A stretch of DNA of 64,000 bases, taken from the NCBI GenBank assembly GCA_033182465.1, contig CP137318.1, positions 1 to 64,000 of the forward strand, read 5' to 3'. A program made the position numbers and the translations under genes. The DNA is from Sanghuangporus weigelae (Eukaryota; Basidiomycota; Agaricomycetes; Hymenochaetales; Hymenochaetaceae). This document shows positions 1 through 10,127 of this stretch, piece by piece; within the stretch, counting starts at the first letter, position 1, and each line of letters begins with the position of its first letter. The notes below the pieces were generated by a model, which saw only the letters and a program-made list of their open reading frames with translations, made no database searches and was not told the DNA's origin.

Positions 1-172
1 ACCCTAAGCCTAACCCTAAGCCTAACCCTAAGCCTAACCCTAAGCCTAACCCTAAAGCCTAACCCTAAGCCTAACCCTAAGCCTAACCCTAAGCCTAACC
101 CTAAGCCTAACCCTAAAGCCTAACCCTAAGCCTAACCCTAAGCCTAACCCTAAGCCTAACCCTAACCCAACC
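1..172. repeat. Telomeric tract (alternating TTAGGG / TTAGGC)
   Basis: The first ~170 bases are a near-perfect array of the 12-mer CCCTAAGCCTAA, with a few slipped units carrying an extra A. The C-rich strand reads 5' to 3' inward, the orientation expected at a left chromosome end. The complementary strand is TTAGGG alternating with TTAGGC. The tract ends at a sharp junction with the open frame of a zinc-finger gene. It could be true telomere or proximal variant repeat. Confidence 0.85.
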
Positions 173-1287
173 TGACATGATTTGCATATAGCCCACCTGA
201 GCTCTGAATGAACATGAATGTCCATAGCTCTAAGGATAGGAGTACTCCAAAAACATCCATCATGCTGGATAACCTGTAAATTAAAAAGAAAAGCTCCAGT
301 CTGTTCTTGATCCTGGTCCAGAGAGCCATTAGAGTCACTAGAATCACCAGAGCCATCAGAGTCATTAGAGCCAAGATCCTTCTCCTCCTCCTCTTTCTCC
401 TTCTCCTTCTCCTCCTCCTCTTCTTCATCCTGAGAGTGCTTCTCTTCTTCATCTTGGGAGTGCCCCTCTTCTTCATCCTGAGTATTCTCCTCTTCTATAT
501 CCTGAGTGTCTTTTTGTATTTGTTCCTCATCATCAGATATGTTGATTTTCTCCACTTCAGTTGGTTGATTGAGCTTGGCAAATAAGTTGGTATTTTTAAC
601 CAAAGCATTGATATCTACATCAGGAGTCTGATGTGAGGCTGATGTGATTGATGGTAGTAGTGTTTGTTGATTAGAGGGTGATAGGATGGATGGAGATTGT
701 AGAAGAGCAGATGAAGTATGTGTGAAGAGAGATTGAAACTGGACTGAGGACACAACATTAAGAGGATGATGAGCATCTAAAGTATAAGTCAGAAAAAAAA
801 ATGCAAATAGCCTAAAAGCATTAAAAAGATCATGCTTACCTGGAACTGATATCATATCTGCTCCTCTTATCTTTGTCATCCTTCCATCATGAGCCATCTT
901 CCAGTGCTCCAAAAACACATCTTTATTTGTATGAGAAAAGTTGCATGTCTCTTGAGGACAGGTGAAGCTCCCAAGCTGTCCAGCAGATCTATAGATGATC
1001 TGAGATGTGTCATCTAAAATGAAGTGAGATAAATATTCTTATATATGTAGTTCAAAAGAAAGATTTACATACTTGAGAAGATCAGATGTATGTTAGAGCC
1101 ATGGTATTTTCTTTTATGTTCATGAAGAGACTTATAGGTTGCAAAAGCCTGTAAAGACTTGCTGCAGTTTTGAATGGGGCAGATGAATCTAGAGGAGAGG
1201 TAAAAGAATAGATATGATTATTTTCTCTGTCTAAAAAAACAGAAAAAAAGAAAAAACCACTCACTTTGTATTTGATTGAGCTGACAT
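52..1287 (-). pseudogene. C2H2 zinc-finger protein gene running into the telomere (3'-truncated)
   Basis: Not recognised as a named gene. I read exons 1287-1265, 1188-1073, 1013-840 and 776 downward, joined by GT-AG introns with matching phases. The N-terminus carries two C2H2-type fingers: one begins CPIQNC with His near HEHKRKYH, the second is CPQETC followed by LEHWKMAH. Then come a Ser/Gln-rich stretch and a very acidic Glu-rich linker with repeated SQDEEE. The last gene-like segment ends WAICKSCQ, which looks like the start of another Cys-rich motif, after which the frame is simply translated telomere repeat (Gly-Leu, then Arg-Val-Arg-Leu) to a stop at 52. I infer a subtelomeric gene whose 3' end was lost and capped by telomere sequence. 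Transcription would run toward the chromosome end. Confidence 0.6.
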
Positions 1288-1410
1288 TCTTGCTAATGCT
1301 ATGTAAAAAAACAGTTAGTAGATATATTTGTGTATATGTATATCAGCAGTGTGAGAGAATGAGAAGCAGAGCAGAAGAGAGAGTGAGAAAAGAGGAAGGG
1401 CAAAGGGAAG

Positions 1411-1506
1411 AGCAGAGGGTAAGGTAGAGGGCAGGGCAGAGGGTAAGGTAGAGGGCAGGGCAGAGGGTAAGGTAGAGGGCAGGGCAGAGGGTAGGGCAGA
1501 GGGCAA
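1411..1506. repeat. Purine-rich ~25-bp minisatellite
   Basis: About four units of a ~25-bp purine-rich sequence (core AGAGGGTAAGGTAGAGGGC, then AGGGC). The strong purine/pyrimidine strand asymmetry lets both strands stay open, so translated ORFs here are repeat artefacts. It lies between the zinc-finger gene and the G-rich minisatellite. Confidence 0.85.
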
Positions 1507-1574
1507 ACAAGTCAGAGAGTTATGTGACAGTAAAAAGTGATGTTATGTCACATAAGAGAGACATAGTCATGTGG

Positions 1575-2062
1575 GAGGGGCATAGCCCTGGGGGATGCAC
1601 AGCCCTGGGGATGCACAGCCCTGGGGGGTGCACAGCCCTGGGGGGGGCACAGCCCTGGGGGGGGCACAGCCCTGGGGGGGCACAGCCCTGGGGGATGCAC
1701 AGCCCTGGGGGGGCACAGCCCTGGGGGATGCACAGCCCTGGGGGGGGCACAGCCCTGGGGGATGCACAGCCCTGGGGGGGGCACAGCCCTGGGGGATGCA
1801 CAGCCCTGGGGGATGCACAGCTCTGGGGGGGGCACAGCCCTGGGGGATGCACAGCCCTGGGGGGGGCACAGCCCTGGGGGATGCACAGCCCTGGGGGGGG
1901 CACAGCCCTGGGGGATGCACAGCCCTGGGGGATGCACAGCCCTGGGGGATGCACAGCCCTGGGGATGCACAGCCCTGGGGGATGCACAGCCCTGGGGGGG
2001 CACAGCCCTGGGGATGCACAGCCCTGGGGATGCACAGCCCTGGGGATGCACAGCCCTGGGGG
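1575..2062. repeat. G-rich 15-17 bp minisatellite (GATGCACAGCCCTGGGG)
   Basis: Roughly 30 units of CACAGCCCTGGGG followed by either GAT-G or extra Gs. Units alternate between about 15 and 17 bp, so all three frames of both strands stay open for 300-600 bp. Runs of 4-8 Gs recur every unit, making stable G-quadruplexes likely on the plus strand. A short second array of the same unit sits at 7,960-8,030 with the same downstream flank. Confidence 0.9.
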
Positions 2063-2206
2063 GTGTTGCCTAAAAAGGGTGGAGATAACCTAAGCACATT
2101 ACCCAAAGAGGGAGGGGGGCTGTTTAGGGTGGGCTGGGGGGCCCTTCCTAAAGAGGCAGGAGCCCCAGGATGTTGACCAAGATCCCAGGAGGAATATATA
2201 TAGGCT
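2060..2206. repeat. Duplicated subtelomeric flank block, copy 1
   Basis: The sequence directly after the minisatellite (starting GGTGTTGCCTAAAAAGGG and ending near GAATATATATAGG) is repeated almost exactly at 8,027-8,171. It contains inverted CTTCCTAAAGAGG / CCCAAAGAGG-like blocks and no convincing coding frame. Together with the adjacent G-rich array it behaves as one duplicated unit. Confidence 0.85.
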
Positions 2207-2244
2207 TTTCTCATTACTTTTGCAAACAGTTGTAATTTTTAATA

Positions 2245-2690
2245 TAAACAGAATGGTACTACTCTCATAATATTCCAAGTTAAACTCGTATTGTCACTAT
2301 GGCAACATGTATAACACATGTTGTAACTTGGTTTCTGAATAATATTGCTACTGGGTGTCCAATTCATTCATGTAAGCATTCTATTCCACACTGATTTTCA
2401 ATGCAAAGAAAATGGTACCACTCTCATAATATTCTGAGCTGAAATTGTATTGTTATTGCAGTAACATCTTTCACACATATTATATCTCAGTTTCTACATT
2501 ATATCGCTATCAGGTGATTGATTCATGCATGTAAGCATTCTATTCTGCATCAAATTTGGATCCAAAGAGAATGATATCACTATCATAATATTTAGATCTG
2601 ACCTCATATTGTTATTACAGTAACATACTTTACACATATTGTATCTTGGTTTCTGCATAGTATCCTTACGGAGTGTCTGATTTATGCATT
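2245..2690. repeat. Three diverged ~160-bp tandem units
   Basis: Three AT-rich units begin near 2,251, 2,408 and 2,568 with variants of GAATGGTACTACTCTCATAATATT. Each continues through a motif like TTGTTATTGCAGTAACAT and ends with GTAAGCATTCTATTC-like sequence. The same family reappears in reverse orientation at 10,360-10,610. No coding potential seen. It could be a subtelomeric satellite or the internal repeat of a decayed transposon. Confidence 0.75.
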
Positions 2691-5600
2691 GCAGTACAAC
2701 ACTTACTGAGGCTGCACCTCTTCTATTGCATGGATAAGAAAATCTACTGTCAGTCCTTCTACATCTATAGCTATCGTAAAGAAGAAGAAATAGATCAACT
2801 AATATATGTAGTTGCTCATGTGAGCAGTCTATAGTCGCATGGTTACGATGCTCTTCATGTAGTGGTCAAGTGCAGCATCGGAATGTATCGAACTATTGCT
2901 TCAAGCAGCTCAAGGCCCCACGTATCATTGATTTTGATGGGATTAGTTTCTGCTACATAACAGCTAGAATGTTTGTGAATTGTCCCGTGGTTGCTAATTC
3001 TGTGGCATCTGTACGCAAGAAAGCTTTTAGGAGCCGAACGAGACCAGGAATACTACTTTTCTGTGCCCAGCTTGATGGTTGAAGAAGGAATGGTAAAAGG
3101 GACCAGTACTTGGCAGGAATTCCTCCGCTATGTAATTCCTGCATTTGCGAGATAATCTGGACCACATAAGGAGTGAATTCAATCTGAGCAGTCAGTGTGC
3201 GATCAGGAAAATCACAGGGGTGGTGATGACTGACAGTCGATGTCCTGTTATAAGATAATCGTGAACAGTCCTAAAAGATTTTTCTCAAAGGTCAAAGGCG
3301 ACGCCAGAGATGTTGCAACGGTAAACCTACACACAGGTCTAGTACGTACGTAATCTCCATGTCCACATACCTTATTAGAGCAGATACGGTTTCATATTGG
3401 TAAAATTTTGGATTGCTCGGACTCTTTGCGATTGCTCCAAGAACGCCAATCAAACGTTGCAGAATATTTTGGTAGGTGGGGATGAGTGTCGTAGGGGCAG
3501 TAAGTATGACACGCATGACACCTACACAGAGTAATTCAGATGGAGCCGGAGGACAAAAGCCGCACACGCACACTTAATCAAGTAGTCATTTTCCGCAATC
3601 TTCTCCAGCGACCCACCTGACTCGACTCTAGAAGGTACAGCTTTTGAAACTTTGTGAATGTCTTCTTGATTAAATCTAGAAAGTCATTGAGTCGAGATGC
3701 AGTGGTGGCGAGCAAAGTATCTTACAGCAACTGGGAGTCGTGCTTGATGACGAGGATCTGTTCGATAGTTGTTGCGGCGTACATATACATGACACAATCG
3801 GAAGAACCGAGTCAGCACATGAGTGGAAGGACGGAAGCGAGCTGTTCCTTTGTCAGCTGCAAGAATTCCGTCAATGAGACTCTTCAAAGGTCAAGAGGTG
3901 CTTAATAAACCTGCCTGATTTCGAAAACAGTATAAGAAGCAAATCGAGTCGACTTGAACGATCGGATGCACGGTGTCGGACTCGGCTTATAGGTCCTCAA
4001 ACACGTTTCGTGAAAAGAAGTCTATAACATGAACCAGAGCATTTGTGCTCGTCACTCCTTGCTGCGAGATGATTAAAGAATAAGGGCAGCAAGTCGACAG
4101 AATAAAGCATCTTACCTGACCGGTAGCTCCAAGCGTTGCGACAGCAGTGAGAAGACATACACTCTGATCTTTCCGCTTCCGACCATCTTCACCTCGCAGA
4201 TCGCACGCGTACTCCTGTAAGCCTAATTTGATCCATCGGAGAACAATTTCTGTCGTAACTGCAGCATATCCGCTTGTAACAAGGGCACGCAGAACATCTG
4301 CAGCGGCTTGGCGCCGTGCCGTTCCTTCTGCAGTCGGACCGTCAGCAATTGCAGCCGAACTCGCGCTAGCAAATGTGAGATCGAGACGCACATATTCGAG
4401 AGCGTCGTCTTCAAACTGCTCTACTTCGTGAGTCCCCAGCGACACATTCACACGACAACGCCTGCAACAACGCCATCGATAGTCTCTCAGCTCTTGAAAG
4501 TTCCTCGGTAATTCCCAGAGCGGAAGGCTGTACTAAGAAAACGGAGTGACTGGCTTACGAGGCCATCATAGGCGACCCCGGACCGCCGACCGCCACTCAG
4601 AAGACGCCAGAGAGCACGAACGAAAGCTTCAACTGAATTTGAGCTAATAAGCAGCTCCGGATACCGATGAGCATACGCTTCAGTGAGCTCAAAAATACCA
4701 GTCTTTATTTGAGAAGAAACACCGGCCGTCGGTTCATCCGGATCAGTTTGCAGCTCTGCGCGGGGGGGGGTCCCATAGAAGAAACCAGATGAACATCCCG
4801 TTTTCTGCGCCGAAGAACTCGCTATGAGCATCCTCAAGCACTGGCGGGACACGGGGAGGTTTTGGCATGCAAGGTCATAGAAAATATTGAGGACAGCCAT
4901 TGCTTGCGCAACAGTCTTCGCGGTTTTGTTTGGAGGAAATGGGCTGTCGAGGAGCATCCCTGCAGTGTAACGGAGAACTTGTAGGAACGCGAACTGGGCC
5001 GGGACAAAGTTGACGACTGTGCATAACTCGTCAGTGTGCATCTCAGACCGCCATCGTCCAAATATAGAGTGCGCAGTTTCAAGAATTGAGAGATTGATTG
5101 CATATGACGCAATTGGAAGAACCGAGATGGCGCAGAAGGAGTGGAAGAACGGAAACCTGCCTGATTTCGAAAACAGTATAAGAAGCGAATCGAGTCGATT
5201 TGAAGGATCGGATGTACCACGTCGGATTCGGCTTATAGGTTCTTGAACACGTTTCGTGAAAAGAAGTCTACGACATGAACCAGAGCATTTATGCTCGTCA
5301 CAACTTGCTGCGAGATGATTAAAGAATGAGGGCAACAGGTCGATAGAATGAAGCATCTTACCTGAGCGTCGCGACAGCAGCGAGAAGATATATACACTCT
5401 GGTCTTTCCGCTTCCAGCTATCTTCACCTCGCAGATCGCACGCGTACTCCTGTAGGCCTATACCGATTCATCGGAGAACAATTTCTGTCGTAACATATCG
5501 GCTTGCAACAAGGGCACGTAGAACATCTGCAGCGGTTTGGCGCCGTGTCGTTCCTCCTGCAGTCGGACCGTCAGCAACTGCAGCCGAACTCGCACTAGCA

Positions 5601-6950
5601 AATGAGAGATCGAGACGCACATATTCAAGAGCGTTGTCTTCAAACTGCTCTACTTCATGAGCCCCCAGCGACACATTCCGCACGACAACGCCTTCAACAA
5701 GACCATCGACAGTCTCTCGGCACTCGAAAATCTCTCGATCGTTCCCGGAGCTAATAGCCGTACTAAGAAAACGGAGTGACTGGCTTACGAGGCCATATAG
5801 GCGAACGCGGGAGGTTCTGGCACACAAGGTCATCGAAAATACTGAGGAGGACGACCATTGCTCGTGCAACAGTCTCCGCGTCTTTGTTGGGAGGCGATGG
5901 GCTGTCGAGGAGCATCCCTGCAGTGCAACGGAGAATCCGCTTGCAACAAGGGCACGCAGAACATCTGCAGCGGTTTGGCGTCGTGTCGTTCCTTCTGCAG
6001 TCGGACCGTCAGCAATCGCAGCCGAACTCGCACTAGCAAATGTGAGATCAAGACGAGACGCACATATTCGAGAGCGTCGTCTTCAAACTGCTCTACTTCA
6101 ACGCCATCGATTGTCTCTCGGCACTCGAAAATCTCTCGATCGTTCCCGGAGCTAATAGCCGTACTAAGAAAACGGAGTGACTGGCTTACGAGGCCATCAT
6201 AGGCGACCCACCGCCGACCGCCACTCAGAAGAAGAAACACCAGCCGTCGGTTCATCCGGATCAGTTTGCAGCTCAGGGGGGGTCCCACAGAAGAAACCGG
6301 ATGAACATCCCGTTTTCTGCACCTTCGGTATGAGCGTCCTCAAGTACTGGAGGGATGTCCTGACACACGAGGTCATAGAAAATATTCAGGAGGATGACCA
6401 TTACTCGTGCAACAGTCTCCGCGTCTTTGTTGGGAGGCGATGGGCTGTCGAGGAGCATCCCTGCAGTGCAACGGAGAATCCGCTTGCAACAAGGGCACGC
6501 AGAACATCTGCAGCGGCTTGGCGCCGTATCGTTCCTTCTGCAGTCGGACCGTCAGCAATCGCAGCCGAACTCGCGCTAGCAAATGTGAGATCGAGACGCA
6601 CATATTCAAGAGCGTTGTCTTCAAACTGCTCTACTTCATGAGCCCCCAGCGACACATTCCGCACGACACCGCCTTCAACAAGGCCTCGATAGTCTCCCGG
6701 CTCTCGAAAATTCCTCGATAATTCCCAGAGCAGATAGCCGTACTAAGAAAACGGAGTGATTGGCTTACGAGGCCATCGTAGGCGAACCCGGATCGCCGAC
6801 CGCCACTCAGAAGACCCCAGAGAGCACGAATGAAAGCTTCAACTGAATTTGAGCTAATAAGCAGCTCCAGATACCGATGAGCACACGCTTCAGCGAGCTC
6901 AACAATACCGGTCTTTATTTGAGAAGAAACACCAGCCGTTAGGTGATTCA
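2690..6950 (-). pseudogene. Exportin-2 (CSE1/CAS) pseudogene, copy 1, internally rearranged
   Basis: Broken frames on the minus strand match the exportin-2 karyopherin, which returns importin-alpha from nucleus to cytoplasm, in the expected order from high to low coordinates. The pieces are an N-terminal HEAT region (FYDLACQNLP at ~4,860; RWRSEMHTDELC at ~5,030), the conserved LEYVRLDL segment and LGLQEYACDL (4,200-4,410), a DFFSRNVFEDL segment (~3,990), and C-terminal IPGLVRLLKAFL (~3,020). The coding sequence shifts frame repeatedly, has in-frame stops and lacks a continuous splice path. The segment from 5,430 to 6,950 repeats parts of the central module several times. Its C-terminal edge (2,690-2,870) aligns with 11,574-11,750 of the second locus. 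Family assignment is from remembered motifs; no alignment was run. Confidence 0.8.
4230..6780 (-). repeat. Partial tandem amplification inside the CSE1 pseudogene
   Basis: Blocks recur about four times: a CAAGGGCACGCAGAACATC-like block (near 4,280; 5,505; 5,945; 6,490), a CAAACTGCTCTACTTC block (near 4,410; 5,640; 6,085; 6,620) and a GTACTAAGAAAACGGAGTGA block (near 4,530; 5,760; 6,160; 6,740). Copies are 90% or more alike by eye but truncated at different points, so this is a set of overlapping partial duplications and not a clean tandem array. Confidence 0.8.
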
Positions 6951-7753
6951 TCCTTTCCTCTTTGATCGTCGTAGAATTCTTTCAGAGACAGCAGAGCTTT
7001 TGCAGGCGTAAAGATTCAGACAACAAAGTGGTGGCAAGGTCGAGGACTCACAATTCATAAACCGCTGGGCCTCCAAAGCTCGATCGAACGTAGGTAACGT
7101 CGTATATGAGATGGAGTGAAAGGATATGAAAACGTGTACATTGTTCGTGACACTCGATAGCTATTGGTCCGCTGTCTTGCTGAATCGTGAAATCGTTGCG
7201 TACAGCTCGAGAGCGATCCCGGACAAATGCCTGAGTCTCCGCGAAGCCACCTCTTGGAATGAGGTCATGGAAGAGGTAGTCGAGAGTTCCGATAGTCTAA
7301 CGCCCGCAAGCAAAATAGCAAAGTCATAAGTGCAGCTTAAAGTCAATATCATTCAGGAGTTAGCATGGACGCACGCATTCCCATTTATCAAGGTTGTTCT
7401 CCCTTTCTCGCCGGTAGCGTTCGAATTCGGGACGCATCTCTTGACAGGTTCCGACCATAGTGATAGCTTCCTCGAGTCGTTTCGGTTCGTCCATCTTGCC
7501 TTCACGTATGGCTCGAGCACGTTCTTCTTCCCGCGCTGTGACAAGCTAAAGTTAACGAAAGTAGAATTCAGCAAGCACGACAATCAAAGAAGAAACGTGT
7601 AGCACGCACCTCTTCCCATGTTTTTCCAGTACCGTTCGACGTAGGAGGAGCAGGCGTCGACAAACGCGAAGGACCTGCCTCGGAAGCTGAAGCAGCACCG
7701 TCATCTTCGTCTTCCGTTGCATTTGTCGGGGTTCCGCCTCGGTCGCCCCGCAT
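6935..7753 (-). pseudogene. SAC3/GANP-family mRNA-export factor, N-terminal fragment
   Basis: SAC3-family proteins are scaffolds of the TREX-2 complex for nuclear mRNA export. Minus-strand exons give an acidic Ser/Pro segment (from 7,753), then the signature VGTCQEMRPEFERYRRER and NNLDKWE (about 7,550-7,378), then TLDYLFHDLIPRGGFAETQ, RNDFTIQ and AIECHE (7,296 to about 7,135), FDRALEAQRFMN (about 7,065) and LLSLKEFYDDQRG (about 6,995-6,940). The usual Cys of the DMCP motif is Arg here. About 35 residues normally between the KWE and TLDYL segments are missing, and one frame change occurs near 7,090. It stops abruptly where CSE1 debris begins. A decayed fragment fused to CSE1 pieces is the best reading. 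Confidence 0.75.
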
Positions 7754-7959
7754 AACCGTCGTCCGGATCTTTCGGGGTGCAGGTGCGACGCCGTGCTTCG
7801 CCGGTGCGTAGACGCATCCTGCACGTCACGATGAGAACGTGGACCAGCGTTTATGACTACGATTTCTACTTGCAGGCTCACACGCGCAGACAAGCAGGGC
7901 TCTATATGTGATCGTGGGAACATCTTCAAAAACTCGGATGCGTACGCATCCACAGCCCG

Positions 7960-8171
7960 GGGCAGCCTGGGGGGGGCACAGCCTTGGGGGGGGGGATGCA
8001 CAGCCCTGGGGGGGGCACAGCCCTGGGGGGTGTTGCCTAAAAAGGGTGGAGATAACCTAAGCACATTACCCAAAGAGGGAGGGGGGCTGTTTAGGGTGGG
8101 CTGGGGGGCCCTTCCTAAAGAGGCAGGAGCCCCAGGATGTTGACCAAGATCCCAAGAGGAATATATATAGG
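7960..8171. repeat. Duplicated subtelomeric block, copy 2 (G-rich array plus flank)
   Basis: A short run of CACAGCCCTGGGG-type units (7,960-8,030) followed by a nearly identical copy of the 2,060-2,206 flank, ending in GAATATATATAGG. The left junction cuts into unrelated sequence after the SAC3 fragment. No gene. Confidence 0.85.
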
Positions 8172-8286
8172 TCAGGCATGCTTACTAAGCGTCACGTATC
8201 ACGGACTGTGTTTTCGGTGCAAGTCCGAGGTGCAGTCTCGTCACTCGAAGATCACGTGCATCGCCTATTTGATCCTCCGCAGCAGT

Positions 8287-9899
8287 TCGGTGTAACATCG
8301 AGTCAACCTCTTTTGGATCCGAGTCCACGAATAGAACGACTTTCGAGTCAGTGCACCGCAGTCGGTGTAACATCGAGATGTGATACTCGGACAGGGTAAC
8401 TTCGTGTTATCTGTATAACTGATTTGGAAATGATTGGTATGATAATCATCGGAATATTTGTCACTTGTTAAAAGGGCCTTCCATGTCCGTCCTTCTCGGT
8501 GCTGCACCGAGCTTCTAAATGCTGCGATCAATGGAAATTCATTTCCAACTCACCTCAAGCTATGTTTCTCGGCGTCTCTCTCCTCACGGTGTTGCACCGA
8601 GTTTCACTCCGGGACCCTTGTTCCATACAGCTACTTTGATCCTTCACCAGCTTCACTGTTTCAATTATTCACGCTTCTTCCTCTGTCAGTTGTTTTGGAG
8701 CTTTAAAAGCCATCCACATGGCCCTCTTTGTTTCCCCCAAAACTCTTTGAGCAATGCCTCGTCCTGTCGGCATCGATGAAACAACCGTCACCTTGTGCGT
8801 CCCTTTTCTCTTACTCTTGGCTTGGCAATGACCCACGGTGATGACCCAAAATACTATTAAGAACAAGTTAGGGAGCCCTGTGTTGGCTCCCTATGTCTTG
8901 ATGTTTTCCGTCTGAGCGATGAGCCTTCTTTTTTGTTGCTCTTCTGATGTTTTGTTTCTCTAGATTTTTTACAATTTTTTCTGTCGTCTTGCGCGTGAAG
9001 CTCGTCCTTTTGCGCCACCGCGTCTCCGTCAAGTTCGAGATCGATCCGAGTGCGGCTCTGCAGACGGTCCTGCCGTACTTCGGCGGTCCGCTCGCTGATT
9101 CTCAGGTCTAAGTAAGTCTGTTCAGTTCAAGCTCTATATACAGTCATTAACCGGTCCTTTAAACACCAAGAAAGTGTATACATGAACTGATATCCAAGTT
9201 TTTAAGTAAATCGGGAAAGTTGTTGGGTCAGGAAAAATTATACACTGGTCAATTTTGTTGAAACTAGCAAACATCAGTCTGATCAAATTGGTCCTGTGCA
9301 TTTTTCCGTGAACCAATATGTATTCTAAGTTTGCGAGCAAATATCTATCTATTAAAAGTGTCTCATCATATGTTTTCAAGGAGGAATATGCTCTCGGGAA
9401 ATTAATGCAAGCCAAACAAGCCAAAAATGTGACAGATGCACAGCAGTTTAATTACATAATGTGATCAATGTTGGTATGCCAAGTCGGCAAATTAGCCGAT
9501 ATTAGGCAGTTTGTAATGTCACACAGTGTTCAAAGGAGCCATTTATGTGACAGACACTTGAGAAATAGAGCAGCACATCAAACTTATCATACCTCGGTCT
9601 TATTCCGAGAGACATCTGCTGCAGTATTGGGTGTCACATGATCTGCCCGTTCTTTGGCCTGCTCTCGGTGTTACACCGAATTTACATGCATGAGTCTTGC
9701 GGCTTGCTTTGTCTCTGCCCTCTCTTCATCAGTGTTGCACTGATATTCATCTACTTATGCTTGTTTCGTAGAAAATATTTAGCACAACTGTTGCTTGTAT
9801 CTCTACGCTCTCGGTGTTACACCGATCCTTTGGTTAAGTGGACAGGCAGGTCAGGTGACTTGTGTTTTTATTGCCCTCCCCTTGTCGGTGTTACACCGA
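8287..9899. repeat. Eight dispersed 15-bp palindromes (TCGGTGTTACACCGA)
   Basis: Near-perfect inverted repeats centred on one base occur at 8,287, 8,362, 8,496, 8,586, 9,665, 9,729, 9,811 and 9,885. Within the two clusters the start-to-start spacing is 64-134 bp. Variants keep compensating symmetry: one copy is TCAGTGTTGCACTGA, with both arms changed together. The sequence between copies is not repeated. No gene seen across 8,180-8,980. Confidence 0.8.
8982..9111 (+). pseudogene. Stray coding-like 3' fragment
   Basis: A GC-rich open stretch within AT-rich surroundings gives a gene-like tail containing VKFEIDPSAALQTVLPYFGG and ending ADSQV before a TAA. There is no start codon or convincing upstream exon. 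It is probably the last exon of a gene otherwise lost. Family not recognised. Confidence 0.3.
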
Positions 9900-10120
9900 G
9901 ATTCATCCACCTGTGTGCTTCATAAATGACGATTCATGTTTTCTTTTCATATTTTCTTTCATATCTTTGTTTTTTCTTTTCTTCGTTCTACCGAGGGTAG
10001 GGTATGCACACTCCATGTTCAGCATATTTTGTATTCAGTGGAGTCATGTGGCTCCCTGTTAATTCAAACTCAATATATTTTAACATCACGTGACTCTGCC
10101 TTTTTTTTGATACACTTGAG
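9112..10120. other. AT-rich noncoding stretch
   Basis: Apart from the four palindromes at 9,665-9,899 I see no supported gene. Open frames here are short, use AT-rich codons and lack family motifs. Confidence 0.5.
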
Positions 10121-10127
10121 TAGATCT

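Noticed and set aside
1520-2214. Several 150-215 codon ORFs on both strands rich in Pro/Gly/Cys
   Set aside because: They are six-frame readings of the 15-17 bp minisatellite; both strands are open because the unit lacks stop triplets. No start context, introns or homology.
8287-9899. Possible CRISPR array
   Set aside because: Direct repeats are palindromic and spaced 64-134 bp apart with a 1-kb gap, there are no cas genes, and the DNA is eukaryotic.
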